DNA of 64,000 bases from Erythrobacter sp. (GCF_035194505.1 NZ_CP136573.1:2529001-2593000); one strand, 5' to 3'; positions 50,907-60,002 are shown, counted from the stretch's first letter. Made by a program: numbers and translations. The notes: generated from the sequence alone by a model not told the origin.

Positions 50907-52355
50907 TCAGATCAGGCTGGTGATGCCCCATACCACGCCGACCAGCAGGAACACGCCTGCCAGATCAAGCAGCGCACCGGCAGCGACCATGCGCTCGATC
51001 CGGATCCGGCCCGTGGCCCATGCAATCGCATTGGGGCCGGTGCCGGCGGGGAGCATGAAGCCCCAGCTTGCCGCGAGCGCTGCGGGCAGGGCAAGCAGCA
51101 CCGGATCAGCTCCGAGCGCGACCACCAGCGCGGCGACCACCGGGACGATCCCCGTCGCGGTCGCGACATTGCTGGCGAATTCGGTGATCACGATCACCAG
51201 CGCCGTGACCGCCAGCGCGACGAGCACCGGCGGCCATGTGCCGAGCGGCAGCAGCGCCTGCCCCAGCCAGTCGGTGAGACCCGAAGCCTGCATCCCGCCT
51301 GCCAGCGCCAGCCCGCCGCCGAACATGAAGATCACGCTCCACGGCGCATGGCGCGCCTCGTCCCACACCAGCAGGGTGCGGCCCGTGCCGTCGGGCAGGA
51401 GGAACAGCGCGAGCGCCGCGAGCACCGCGATCGTGCCATCGGTCCATGACCCGGGCGGCAGCAGCGGGGCGACGAGCGGCTGGGTGACCCAGCCCAGAAA
51501 TGTCAGCGCGAACAGCAGCGCGAGCCGCTGCTCGGCGCTGCTCCAGCCCGCATCACTGGCAATCGCGGCGCGGGCGCTGGCAATGTCGAAGGGATGCGCG
51601 CCCACCTTCTGCACCCGGGCGATGATCCATGCTGCGAGCGGAATGCTTAGCAGCACCAGCGGAATGCCGTAGAGCGACCACTGGACAAAGCTGATCCGCA
51701 CGCCGGCGATGTTCTCCAGCAGCCCCAGCGAAATCGCATTGGTGGGCGAGCCGACGATAGTGCCCAATCCGCCGATGCTGGCGGCAAAGGCGATCCCCAT
51801 CGGCAGGGCGCCCGAGATGCCGTCTTGCTGAACGCCATGCCCAGCCTCACTGGAAGGCGTGCCCGCCTCCAGCACTGCCAGCGCCATCGGCATCATGATC
51901 AGCGCGGTCGAGGTGTTGGAGATGAACATCGATATGAGCGCGGCCGAGATCATGAAGGCAAACAGCAGCCGCCCCGGCCCGCCGCCGCTCCCCACCATTC
52001 GCAGGATCGCAAGGCTCAACCGCCGGTGCAGGCCGGTGCGCTCGATGGCGAGAGCAATGAAGGCCCCGCCCAGCAGCAGGAACAGGATCGGGGAGTAGTA
52101 ATCACCCGCCGTCTCCTCGGCGCTGGCTACCCCGGCGAGCGGCAGGACGAGGAAGGGCAGCAGCGCGGTGACCGCCATCGGCACGGCCTCGGTCATCCAC
52201 CACACGGCCATCCACACGGTCAGCCCCGCCACCAGCCACGCCCCCGGCGCCATGCCCGCCGGCGGCGGCAGCAGCGCGGCGAGCGCAAAGGCCAGCGGGC
52301 CCAGCACCAGCCCGGCACGTTGCAAAACCGCTGTCTGTGCCTGTTCCCCCGCCAT
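50907..52355 (-). CDS. DASS-family sodium:anion symporter (SLC13 type)
   Basis: About 482 aa with twelve or more hydrophobic helices. Both repeats carry the family SNT-like motifs: FISNTSTALIMMPMA and TEFASNVATATGIVPVV. Transports di/tricarboxylates, sulfate or related anions with sodium. Start at ATG 52355; a GTG one codon upstream is an alternative. The SDR-fold gene follows 13 bp downstream on the same strand. Confidence 0.88.
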   Translation of the reverse strand: MAGEQAQTAVLQRAGLVLGPLAFALAALLPPPAGMAPGAWLVAGLTVWMAVWWMTEAVPMAVTALLPFLVLPLAGVASAEETAGDYYSPILFLLLGGAFIALAIERTGLHRRLSLAILRMVGSGGGPGRLLFAFMISAALISMFISNTSTALIMMPMALAVLEAGTPSSEAGHGVQQDGISGALPMGIAFAASIGGLGTIVGSPTNAISLGLLENIAGVRISFVQWSLYGIPLVLLSIPLAAWIIARVQKVGAHPFDIASARAAIASDAGWSSAEQRLALLFALTFLGWVTQPLVAPLLPPGSWTDGTIAVLAALALFLLPDGTGRTLLVWDEARHAPWSVIFMFGGGLALAGGMQASGLTDWLGQALLPLGTWPPVLVALAVTALVIVITEFASNVATATGIVPVVAALVVALGADPVLLALPAALAASWGFMLPAGTGPNAIAWATGRIRIERMVAAGALLDLAGVFLLVGVVWGITSLI

Positions 52356-52416
52356 CACCAGGGGAGGTAACAGCCGAGCGCCCCCCGCGGCAAGAGCGGC
52401 GCGGGGCTTCGTGCGC

Positions 52417-53544
52417 CTATTTGACTTCCGACTTGTCGGCCGGATCGCCGGGCAGATCGATATTGCTGAAGGTCACCGTGCCGGTGCGGCCCTGGCGGAT
52501 GATCTCCTGGAATTTGGTCTCGCGCTCCTTGAGCAGCGCGGCCATGCTCTGCGGGATGCGGAAGCTGGTGGAGACCCCGTTCGAGGTGATGTTCTGGTAG
52601 CTCGGCTCGCGCACGCCGCCTTCCAGATCGGCGATGTCATATTCGGCCACCACCGGCTCGGCTCCGCTGGTGCTGGCGAGCAGGGCGCTGGTCTTCTCGT
52701 CGGAATAGCGCGCGAGGTGGGCGCGCAGATCGCGCTCGAAATCGGGGAAGAAGAAGGGGGCGGCCTCCTTGTAGAGCTCGGACACCTGCAAGCGCCCGCC
52801 CAGCTCCTGCGTGCCGCGCAGCGAGTTCACGAAATCCGCCGCGCCGCGCACCAGCAGCCGCCCGACATTCTCGGCGTTGAAGGCCTCGCGCTGCAATGAC
52901 GGCCCGCCGATCTCGCCGCGCCAGAAGCCGTAGATCACCGCCGGATCCTTCCAGTGGCGATAGACGATCTTCTCGCGGATATCGCGGGGGCTGAGCCTCA
53001 CCCCTTCCACGGTGATGAAGCGCGCCTCGTCCAAGTGCACGCCATCGATCAGGATCTCGCGCGGCTGGCGGATCGGCCAGGCCAGCGCGATCTGTTCCAC
53101 CAGCGCGACATTGTGGAGGTTGATCCAGTAGGCCAGCTGCTCGTTGCGCGGCAGGGCCTGGATGTCGACGATGGTGGCAGTGTTCTCCAGATCCCGGCGA
53201 TATTCGGAGAAGCTGGCGATCACGTCGCGGTCGAGGAAGCTGAACATCACGCGCGTGCCTTCGAGCCGGTAGCGCGAGACATGGCCGTACTGGCGGCGGG
53301 TGCCGAAGCTGGGATCGGGGCGCGGGGCGCTTTCGCGCAGTGACGGGCCCATCGAGACCACGATGTTCTTCATCGCCTCGTCCCAGATCGAATAGTCGAT
53401 CCCGTCGTTGTTGGGATTTTGCGAGGGGATGAAGGTCGCCAGCTGCGCCTCGCTCGGTGCGGCCTGTGCCTGCGCTGCGGCAGGGGCAGCAAGAGCGGCC
53501 AGCGCGGCGGCGGCCAGCAGGGCGGTGCGGATCGTGGGCAGCAT
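52417..53544 (-). CDS. DUF547 family secreted protein
   Basis: Protein of 375 aa with a signal peptide (LAALAAPAAAQAQA). The DUF547 core has ATIVDIQALPRNEQLAYWIN, NLHNVALVEQIA, DGVHLDEARFITVEG and the HWKDPAVIYGFWRGEIGGPS region. The family is uncharacterised but is seen in membrane-stress and secondary contexts. A 12-G tract lies 38 bases upstream of the start (53582-53593). Confidence 0.85.
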   Translation of the reverse strand: MLPTIRTALLAAAALAALAAPAAAQAQAAPSEAQLATFIPSQNPNNDGIDYSIWDEAMKNIVVSMGPSLRESAPRPDPSFGTRRQYGHVSRYRLEGTRVMFSFLDRDVIASFSEYRRDLENTATIVDIQALPRNEQLAYWINLHNVALVEQIALAWPIRQPREILIDGVHLDEARFITVEGVRLSPRDIREKIVYRHWKDPAVIYGFWRGEIGGPSLQREAFNAENVGRLLVRGAADFVNSLRGTQELGGRLQVSELYKEAAPFFFPDFERDLRAHLARYSDEKTSALLASTSGAEPVVAEYDIADLEGGVREPSYQNITSNGVSTSFRIPQSMAALLKERETKFQEIIRQGRTGTVTFSNIDLPGDPADKSEVK

Positions 53545-53751
53545 GAGCGGGGGTGTTCCTGAAGCGGGGTGCGGGAGTTCCGGGGGGGGGGGGCACGGCA
53601 AGTCTGGCCAAGGCGGCTCTGACGAGGGGACAAACGACGCCGGAGCGCCTTGGTGCCCGCCCAATAGCAGATTGGCGCGCAAAGGTGTTGCCGCCAATCG
53701 TCTGGCGTGGGCGGTTTATCGAGCCGGATTGCTGTTGGTCGGACAGGTGCC

Positions 53752-53786
53752 AGCAAAAAGGGGCAGGCCTGCGCGGCCCGCCCCTC
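53752..53786 (-). terminator. Intrinsic terminator of infC (minus strand)
   Basis: Read on the minus strand: aggggcgggcc pairs fully (one G-U) with ggcctgcccct across a short gcgca loop, and TTTTT follows. Arms are at 53759-53769 and 53775-53785 on the plus strand. Confidence 0.85.
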
Positions 53787-53810
53787 TTGCTATGTGCCTG
53801 TGGGTGCAGC

Positions 53811-54353
53811 CTATTTGGGCGCGAGCACCATCAGCATCTGGCGGCCTTCGAGGCGCGGGAAGGCTTCGACCTTGGCGACTTCGGCGACATCGTCCTGCAC
53901 CCGCTTGAGCAAGTCCATGCCGAGGTGCTGGTGCGCCATTTCGCGCCCGCGGAAGCGCAGGGTGATCTTCACCTTGTCGCCATTGTCGATGAACTTGGTG
54001 ACGTTGCGCATCTTCACGTCATAGTCGTGCGTGTCGATGTTCGGACGCATCTTCACTTCCTTGATGTCCTGCGTCTTCTGGCTCTTGCGCGCGAGGTTGG
54101 CCTTCTTCTGGGCCTCGTAGCGATACTTGCCGACATCGAGGAACTTGCACACCGGCGGGTCCGCGTTGGGGGACACTTCGACGAGGTTGAGGCCCTTCTC
54201 GTTGGCCTGCTCGATCGCTTCGCGGGTGTACATCACGCCAAGGTTTTCGCCTTCGTCATCGATGACGCGGACCTTGGGGACATTGATCATGTTATCAAAA
54301 CGCGGGCCGCTTTTTACGGGCGGGGCCAACGAGCGCCGGGGTGGACGTGATAT
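53811..54353 (-). CDS. infC: Translation initiation factor IF-3, probable AUA start
   Basis: IF-3 of about 180 aa: N-terminal NVPKVRVIDDEGENLGVM, linker region with KYRYEAQKKANLARKSQK and C-terminal RMRN-like KVKITLRFRGREMAHQ, ending RQMLMVLAPK. No ATG fits: the first in-frame Met is well inside (FDNMINVP). ATA at 54353-54351 is in frame and has a perfect AGGAG 8 bases before it, giving (I/M)SRPPRRSLAPPVKSGPRF. A TTG at 54329 is an alternative with no RBS. IF-3 rejects such starts, so an AUA start would allow self-limitation. Confidence 0.85.
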   Translation of the reverse strand: MSRPPRRSLAPPVKSGPRFDNMINVPKVRVIDDEGENLGVMYTREAIEQANEKGLNLVEVSPNADPPVCKFLDVGKYRYEAQKKANLARKSQKTQDIKEVKMRPNIDTHDYDVKMRNVTKFIDNGDKVKITLRFRGREMAHQHLGMDLLKRVQDDVAEVAKVEAFPRLEGRQMLMVLAPK

Positions 54354-54427
54354 GGGGTGTTCTCCTGTTGTGGCTTCGTGCCTGCGCGCTCCTTAGTCCG
54401 AAACGCGTGAGAAGGCTAGGTGGAGTC

Positions 54428-55123
54428 TTACGCCGCCGCCTGCCACAGCGGAAAGCGGGCGATGCGGCCCTTGGCGGGCATCAGCGCTTCGATGGCACGC
54501 GCGGGTTGCAGCGCGCCGAGGATCTCGGGGTGGGCGGCGTCGAGCCCGCCGGTGAGGGCGCCGAAAGCGGGCAGGATCATGCGCTCGCTCCCTCCGGCCC
54601 CGCGCCCAAGAACTGCACAGGGGCGGGCGATATGGCGATTGCGGACATTGGCGCGCAGCTTGGGGTGGTAGTGGCCCGAGAGTTCCGGCGCGGTCTCTCC
54701 GGCGCGGGCTTCGTGGCGCAGGATCACGCCGCTCAGTTCCAGCTCGGGCACAATCGTCCCGCCGAAGCCGCGCGGCAGTTCCTCGTCATGGTTGCCGGTG
54801 ATCCACACCCAGTCCAATGCCCGCGTCAGCGCCTCCAGCATCCCGGTGCAATGCGCATCGAGCCTTAATGCGCCCGCGTCATCATGGAAGTTGTCGCCCA
54901 GCGTGATCACCCGCCTTGCACCCGTCGCCCGCACCGCATCGGCGAGCCGCTCGAGCGTATCGCGGCTGTCATAGGGCGGGAGCATAGACCCACGCGCCGC
55001 GAACCAGCTCGCCTTCTCCAGATGCAGGTCTGCCACCAGCAGCGCGCGCTCCGCCGGCCAGTAGAGCGCGCGCCCTTGCCCGAGAGCAAGCTCGTGTCCG
55101 GCAAAGGCAAAGGGGGCGAACAT
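54428..55123 (-). CDS. pdeM: PdeM-type metallophosphoesterase (ligase-associated DNA repair)
   Basis: Calcineurin-like phosphoesterase, about 231 aa. Metal motifs: LLVADLHLEKASWFA, ITLGDNFHDDAG, WITGNHDEELP and LSGHYHPK. This pattern matches the PdeM family usually encoded beside an ATP-dependent DNA ligase, Lhr-type helicase and exonuclease; none of those is next to it here. Start set at MFAPFAFAGHE; an ATG 12 bases earlier is possible. Divergent from hemF. Confidence 0.88.
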   Translation of the reverse strand: MFAPFAFAGHELALGQGRALYWPAERALLVADLHLEKASWFAARGSMLPPYDSRDTLERLADAVRATGARRVITLGDNFHDDAGALRLDAHCTGMLEALTRALDWVWITGNHDEELPRGFGGTIVPELELSGVILRHEARAGETAPELSGHYHPKLRANVRNRHIARPCAVLGRGAGGSERMILPAFGALTGGLDAAHPEILGALQPARAIEALMPAKGRIARFPLWQAAA

Positions 55124-55238
55124 AGCGCGAACCATTGCCCGTTATTGCCCGCAAAGATTCGCCTTGGCAACCGGTTGCCGGGACTTGCGGCCAGCGCTGG
55201 CTCGCCTATGGTGCGCAGAAACTGACGGACGGGGATGT

Positions 55239-56096
55239 ATGACGGACTGGACACCTTACACCGAGCGCGCGCGCGTCTGGTTCGAAGACCTGCGCGACCA
55301 GATCTGCGCCGAATTCGAGGCGATCGAGCGCGAGGCCGGCTCTGACGCGGCCTTCCAATACACCCCGTGGCAGCGCGAAGAGGCGGGCAATCCCGATCCC
55401 GGCGGCGGCACCCAGGGCCTGATGAAGGGCAAGGTGTTCGAGAAGGTCGGCGTCAATGTCTCGACCGTGCGCGGCAGCTTCGCCAAGGAATTTGCAGGCT
55501 CGATCAACGGGGCGAGCGCCGACAATCCCGGCTTTGTCGCCACCGGCATCAGCCTTGTCGCGCACATGAGCAACCCGCACGTCCCCGCGGTGCACATGAA
55601 CACCCGCTTCCTCACCACCACCAAGGCGTGGTTCGGCGGCGGCGCGGACCTCAATCCGCCGATCCCCTATGCCGAGGACACGGCCGAGTTCCACGCCGCG
55701 ATGCAGGCCGCCTGCGATCCGCACAACGAAAGCTATTACGAGCGCTATTCCAAGTGGGCGGAGGAGTATTTCTACATCCCCCACCGCCAGGTCGGACGCG
55801 GGGTGGGCGGCATCTTCTGCGACCATCTCGAATGTCCCGATGATGCCGCATGGGAGCGCAATTTCGCCTTCATCCAGGATATCGGCAAGCAGTTCCTCGC
55901 CGCCTTCCCCGCCATCGTCAGGAAGCGCATGGGCACGCCCTTCGACGCCGCTGATGAAGCGCGGATGTTCGAATACCGGGGTCGCTATGCCGAGTTCAAC
56001 CTCGTCTATGACCGGGGCACGATCTTCGGCCTCAAGACCGGCGGCAATATCGACGCGATCCTGATGAGCCTGCCGCCGCGCGCCACGTGGAGCTAG
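55239..56096 (+). CDS. hemF: Oxygen-dependent coproporphyrinogen III oxidase
   Basis: Converts coproporphyrinogen III to protoporphyrinogen IX using O2; 285 aa. TRFLTTTKAWFGGGADLNPP, GGIFCDHLE, RGRYAEFNLVYDRGTIFGL and TGGNIDAILMSLPP are conserved in HemF. RBS GGACGGGG precedes the ATG at 55239. Fits an aerobic life-style; the same product feeds haem and, in related species, bacteriochlorophyll. Confidence 0.96.
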   Translation: MTDWTPYTERARVWFEDLRDQICAEFEAIEREAGSDAAFQYTPWQREEAGNPDPGGGTQGLMKGKVFEKVGVNVSTVRGSFAKEFAGSINGASADNPGFVATGISLVAHMSNPHVPAVHMNTRFLTTTKAWFGGGADLNPPIPYAEDTAEFHAAMQAACDPHNESYYERYSKWAEEYFYIPHRQVGRGVGGIFCDHLECPDDAAWERNFAFIQDIGKQFLAAFPAIVRKRMGTPFDAADEARMFEYRGRYAEFNLVYDRGTIFGLKTGGNIDAILMSLPPRATWS

Positions 56097-56178
56097 CGCG
56101 CGCGGTGCAACAGACGCGCCGGACTGCGGCTTTCTTCGCACTTGCGGCAAAGCGCCCCCGCGCTCATATTCGCTGACG

Positions 56179-58269
56179 ATGCTGCGCCAGTACGAACTCG
56201 TCGAGAAAGTCCTCGATTACGATCCCCATGCCGACGAGGGGATGCTGAACCGCGCCTATGTCTACACCGTGCAGAAGCACGGCAGCCAGAAGCGCGCCAG
56301 CGGGGACCCCTATTTCTCGCACCCCGTCGAAGTCGCCGGTCTGATGACCGATCTGAAGCTCGACATGGCGACGATCATCACCGCGCTGCTGCACGACACG
56401 GTCGAAGATACCCTCGCCACGATCGAGGATATCGAGGCGCACTTTGGCCCCGAAGTCGCGCGGCTGGTGGACGGGGTGACCAAGCTCTCCAAGATCGAGG
56501 CCATGCCCGAGAACGAGCGCGCGGCGGAGAACCTGCGCAAGTTCCTGCTCGCCATGTCGGAAGACATCCGCGTGCTGCTGGTCAAGCTCGCCGACCGCCT
56601 GCACAACATGCGCACGCTCCACTTCATCAAGAACCCGGACAAGCGCAAACGCATCGCCCGCGAGACGATGGATATCTACGCTCCCCTCGCCGAGCGGGTG
56701 GGGATGTATGAATACATGCACGAGATGCAGGCGCTGGCCTTCCGCGAGCTGGAGCCGGAGGCCTATGCCACCATCACCGGGCGGCTCGAACAATTGCGCT
56801 CGCAGGCCGGCGGGCAGGTGGGCGCCATCGCGCTCACCATCAAGCAGCGCCTTGCCGAAGCGGGCCTCAAGGTCGAGGTGCAGGGCCGCGAGAAGCACCC
56901 GTTCTCGATCTGGCACAAGATGGCCGAACGCCATGTCAGCTTCGAACAAGTCACCGATATCATGGCCTTCCGCGTCCTCACCGAGACCGAGGAGGATTGC
57001 TACCGCGCGCTGGGCATCCTGCACACCACGTGGCAATTCCTGCCTGGGCGCTTCAAGGACTATATCTCGACGCCCAAGTCGAACGGCTACCGTTCCTTGC
57101 ACACCTCGCTGATGTACGAGAATTCGATGCGCGTCGAAGTGCAGGTGCGCACCCGCGAGATGCACCGCACCAACGAATTCGGCCTTGCGGCGCACTGGGC
57201 CTACAAGCAGGGCGACAAGCCCGATGGTGCGGTGGGCTGGCTGCGCGATCTGATCGAGATCGTCGATGCCAGCCATGATGCCGAAGAGCTGCTCGAACAC
57301 ACCCGCATGGCGATCTATCAGGATCGTATCTTCGCCTTCACCCCCAAGGGCGCGCTGTTCCAGCTGCCCAAGGGCGCGACCGCGGTGGATTTCGCCTTCG
57401 CGGTCCACACCAAGCTCGGGATGCAGACCGCGGGCGCGAAGATCAACGGGCGGCATATGCCGCTGCGCACCCCGCTCAACAACGGCGATGTGGTGGAGAT
57501 CATCAAGAACCCCCACGCCGCCCCGCAATTGTCGTGGCTGGCCTTTGTCGTCACCGGCAAGGCGCGCGCCGCGATCCGCCGTTCGGTGCGCCTGAAAGAG
57601 CGTGACGAGGTCGCCGCGATCGGCTCGAAACTGTTCGACGAGATCGCCGCCCGCGTGCCCGCGCGCATCGGCAAGAAGGCGATCCGCGCCGCGGTGGAAC
57701 GGCTCGGCATGGAGGAGCCCGACGACCTCATGTACGCGATCGGCGCCGCCAAGGTGACCGACCGCGAGGTGATGGAAGCCCTTGTCCCCGGCTGCACCGC
57801 TGGCGCCGATGACGGCGAGCAGTGGGAACGGCGCGAGCGCGCGATCTCGATCCGCGGCCTGACGCCGGGCGTCGCCTTCGATCTTGCGCCCTGCTGCCAT
57901 CCCGTGCCGGGTGATCGCATCGTCGGCATCCGCCGCAAGGGCGAGACGGTGCTCGTCCATGCGATCGACTGTCTGGAACTCGCCAGCGGCGTGGACAGCG
58001 ACTGGATCGACCTTGCCTGGGGCAACCAGTCCTCCGGCGCGACCGGCCAGCTATCGGTGACGATCTACGACCGGCTGGGAACGCTTGCCGAAATGGCGGG
58101 CATCTTTGCCCAGAACAAGGCCAACATCATCACGCTGATGCAGGCCCAGATCGATCATCCTTTCGTCACCTACGATATCGAAGTCGAAGTGACGGATTCG
58201 GCGCACTTGAACCGCATCATCAGCGCCCTGCGCGCCAGCGACGCCGTGGCGCAGGCCGAACGACAGTAG
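56179..58269 (+). CDS. rsh: Bifunctional (p)ppGpp synthetase/hydrolase, RSH type
   Basis: Stringent-response enzyme of 696 aa. Domains in order: HD hydrolase (SHPVEVAGL, ALLHDTVEDT with His72-Asp73), synthetase (PGRFKDYISTPKSNGYRSLH with the RFKD switch motif seen in bifunctional enzymes), TGS (DRIFAFTPKGALFQLPKGAT, about 370-440), a conserved Cys pair (APCCHPVPGD) and a C-terminal ACT domain (LSVTIYDRLGTLAEMAGIF). Both active sites look intact. The single RSH is typical of alphaproteobacteria. Confidence 0.96.
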   Translation: MLRQYELVEKVLDYDPHADEGMLNRAYVYTVQKHGSQKRASGDPYFSHPVEVAGLMTDLKLDMATIITALLHDTVEDTLATIEDIEAHFGPEVARLVDGVTKLSKIEAMPENERAAENLRKFLLAMSEDIRVLLVKLADRLHNMRTLHFIKNPDKRKRIARETMDIYAPLAERVGMYEYMHEMQALAFRELEPEAYATITGRLEQLRSQAGGQVGAIALTIKQRLAEAGLKVEVQGREKHPFSIWHKMAERHVSFEQVTDIMAFRVLTETEEDCYRALGILHTTWQFLPGRFKDYISTPKSNGYRSLHTSLMYENSMRVEVQVRTREMHRTNEFGLAAHWAYKQGDKPDGAVGWLRDLIEIVDASHDAEELLEHTRMAIYQDRIFAFTPKGALFQLPKGATAVDFAFAVHTKLGMQTAGAKINGRHMPLRTPLNNGDVVEIIKNPHAAPQLSWLAFVVTGKARAAIRRSVRLKERDEVAAIGSKLFDEIAARVPARIGKKAIRAAVERLGMEEPDDLMYAIGAAKVTDREVMEALVPGCTAGADDGEQWERRERAISIRGLTPGVAFDLAPCCHPVPGDRIVGIRRKGETVLVHAIDCLELASGVDSDWIDLAWGNQSSGATGQLSVTIYDRLGTLAEMAGIFAQNKANIITLMQAQIDHPFVTYDIEVEVTDSAHLNRIISALRASDAVAQAERQ

Positions 58270-58276
58270 CCCCCCA

Positions 58277-58405
58277 TTCGTCATCCCGGCGAAGGCCGGG
58301 ACCCAGAGCGGCCATGGGCCCCAGCCTGCGCCGGGGTGACGATGATGGATCAAGGCTGGTCCATGGATTGCTTCCCCCCGATCAAGTCCGCGCTCGCAAT
58401 GACGA
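58277..58405. repeat. Composite palindromic repeat after rsh
   Basis: Begins cgtcatcccggcgaaggccgggacc and ends cgctcgcaatgacgac. The first part resembles a common proteobacterial cgtcatcccggc palindrome; the last carries the complement of the cgtcattgcgag end seen at 43871-43979. It looks like two repeat types joined, with a caatccatggaccagcc inner hairpin (near 58340-58370). It fills the gap between convergent rsh and the cyclophilin gene. Confidence 0.7.
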
Positions 58406-59464
58406 CTAAGGCGCCGCCCGCCGCACCGGCACGCGGATGTTGCAGATATCCGCCCCGCCTGCGGGGGCGATGAAGAAGGGATCGCGGCGGTTCGCGATGG
58501 CCTCGGCATACCGGATGAAGGTTCCGCTGTCGGTCGAGAGATATTCGAAGGCCGGTTGCTCGGCAGATGGCAGGTCGCTCGCCACCCTTACGCTGAGGAT
58601 CGGGGTGCGCTTGCCCGCTTCATGGGCGGCGTAGAAGCCCAGTTCGCCCTTGCCACGCGGCAGGCTGGAGAGGTGCTCCATCCCCTCGATCACGCGGCCC
58701 ACAAGCGCGATGTTGCGATCCAAGTGGCGCGGCGCATGGCCGATCACGGTGTAGAGCTCCGCGCCCGAACCGGTGTCGGGAGAGTAGTTCCGCCCCACGC
58801 CGACCATGCCGTAGCAGTGGACGGGCCAGAACCTCTCGTCCTCGCCAGCAAATGGCCAACCCTGCGTAAAGGCCGAGAACGCCGAATAACGGTCAGCCAG
58901 CGCTGCGCGCCCCTTCTGGCTCTGCTCTGGTTCCGGCAAGGCGGCGAGAGCTTCGAGATCGACCCCGGCAGTCACCAGCCCCGTGACCGTAGCCGCGCCT
59001 TGCCTTATGCCACGATCTGCAGCTCCCGCAGGAACGAAGGATGCGGCCGTATACTCCGCCTCCCCCATCACCTTCAGCCCCTCGGGCAGTGGCTTGGGCT
59101 TCCCCGTCGCCTCGGGGTTGTCGTAATTGGGATCGCCCCACTGGGTGACGTAATTGTCCTGCACGCGGTTGACCGAGATATTGTCGTACCACTTGGCGCG
59201 GGCGAACAGCTTGATGTTGTGGATCCAGCCCAGCGAGAACGGCGCAGGCATCAGCTGGATCACCACTGTGCGTGGGCGGCCCTCGGCATCCGGGGCGAGA
59301 GTCATTACCAGCAGGTCCTCGGCCGCAATCGCCACCCAGTCGCTCTTCGGCGCGGCGGCGACGATTTCCGGCGGGGTCGGAATTGCGGGCTTGGCGCTCT
59401 CCTGAGCGTAGGCGGGCAGGGCGAGGGCGAGGGCCGCCGATGCGGCAAGGATGGCTCTGTGCAT
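58406..59464 (-). CDS. Cyclophilin-type peptidyl-prolyl isomerase, periplasmic
   Basis: 352 aa with a signal peptide (ALALALPAYAQ). The isomerase domain has KWYDNISVNRVQDNYVTQWG, GAELYTVIGHAPRHLDRNIA and LVGRVIEGMEHLSSLP; the fold is complete but the classical FHR and QGGD motifs are altered (NRV, TQWGD), so activity may be low. It probably helps fold exported or outer-membrane proteins. Upstream lies the 59.5-kb repeat region. Confidence 0.85.
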   Translation of the reverse strand: MHRAILAASAALALALPAYAQESAKPAIPTPPEIVAAAPKSDWVAIAAEDLLVMTLAPDAEGRPRTVVIQLMPAPFSLGWIHNIKLFARAKWYDNISVNRVQDNYVTQWGDPNYDNPEATGKPKPLPEGLKVMGEAEYTAASFVPAGAADRGIRQGAATVTGLVTAGVDLEALAALPEPEQSQKGRAALADRYSAFSAFTQGWPFAGEDERFWPVHCYGMVGVGRNYSPDTGSGAELYTVIGHAPRHLDRNIALVGRVIEGMEHLSSLPRGKGELGFYAAHEAGKRTPILSVRVASDLPSAEQPAFEYLSTDSGTFIRYAEAIANRRDPFFIAPAGGADICNIRVPVRRAAP

Positions 59465-59524
59465 GGGCGAAGTGTGCCACGCGCAAGGCTGCGCCGCCAG
59501 CCTCGGTTTGGGGGGCGCAAAAGG

Positions 59525-59765
59525 GGGCTTTCCTACATTGGCAGCGCGCGCGATAGGTCGTGCACAGGCCCGGGCTGCGGCGCGCGTGTTTTTCCGGCGT
59601 GAAACATTGCTCCCGCGCGGGAAAATGGCGGAATTCTGCGAAAAAGCGGGGCCAAATCCAACATGCCAAGGCTGTTCCAGACCCGCTCCAGACCCCCCTT
59701 AGCCCCGGTTTGACCCCCTCTTGACCCCCTCATAGCCCCCAATTGGGCCGATGTTTCACGCTTCC
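59525..59765. repeat. Intergenic element with tandem TGACCCCC units, copy 2
   Basis: Shares with 18541-18780, in the same order: ggctttcctac (59527), gtttttccggcgtgaaacattg (59587), gccccggtttgaccccctcttgaccccctc (59702-59731). This copy also ends in gatgtttcacg (59750), the complement of cgtgaaacat near its start, so it is bounded by an inverted repeat. That supports the element being a distinct unit. Confidence 0.6.
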
Positions 59766-59809
59766 AGCCCGGCTTTGGGCACAGGCAAAAGGGCTGCAAA
59801 TTGTAGGAC

Positions 59810-59985
59810 AAGCAAAAACCCCTTTCCGCGCGCAGATGGGCAGAAAGGGGTTCATGCGACAGGCTTCGTAGGGAATGCCATTCCGCGCAAGCCTGAAGCG
59901 CGCGACTCCCATACCACGATTTCCCGGCTCCCACCAATCTACAGCGCCTTGCGGAGCCCGCGGTTCGTCGCTAGTGCGCCCTCCT
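59810..59985 (-). ncRNA. Candidate small RNA, leftward, about 170 nt
   Basis: Read on the minus strand: a GGGCTCC/GGGAGCC stem near 59920-59960 inside an outer GCGAC/GTCGC stem, then CAGGCTT...AAGCCTG with inner GGAAT/ATTCC (59860-59895), then a 10-bp hairpin GAACCCCTTTC-like followed by TTTTT (59814-59852). Three ordered stems plus an oriented terminator suggest a small RNA. Its architecture loosely recalls 6S RNA but I cannot confirm this. No coding frame is convincing on either strand. Confidence 0.3.
59814..59852 (-). terminator. Intrinsic terminator on the minus strand
   Basis: aacccctttc (59817-59826) and gaaaggggtt (59843-59852) pair perfectly over 10 bases, with a 16-base loop. On the minus strand the 3' arm runs into TTTTT. 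There is no minus-strand protein gene close upstream, so it must serve another transcript. Confidence 0.7.
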
Positions 59986-60002
59986 TGTCCTAAGGGGCAT
60001 GC

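Larger units (their letters stand above)
59465..60002. other. 538-base stretch without a gene: repeat, small-RNA candidate, tRNA promoter
   Basis: No protein gene supported. Left part holds the second TGACCCCC element (59525-59765). Right part (59810-59985) has hairpins and a minus-strand terminator suggesting a small RNA. The last bases should contain the tRNA-Ser promoter. Confidence 0.55.

Noticed and set aside
56164..57960. Long leftward frame opposite rsh
   Set aside because: Antisense shadow of a well-supported RSH enzyme; composition typical of high-GC antisense translations.
59751..59993. 80-aa rightward frame before tRNA-Ser
   Set aside because: Lies over the hairpins and terminator of the small-RNA candidate and lacks RBS or motif.
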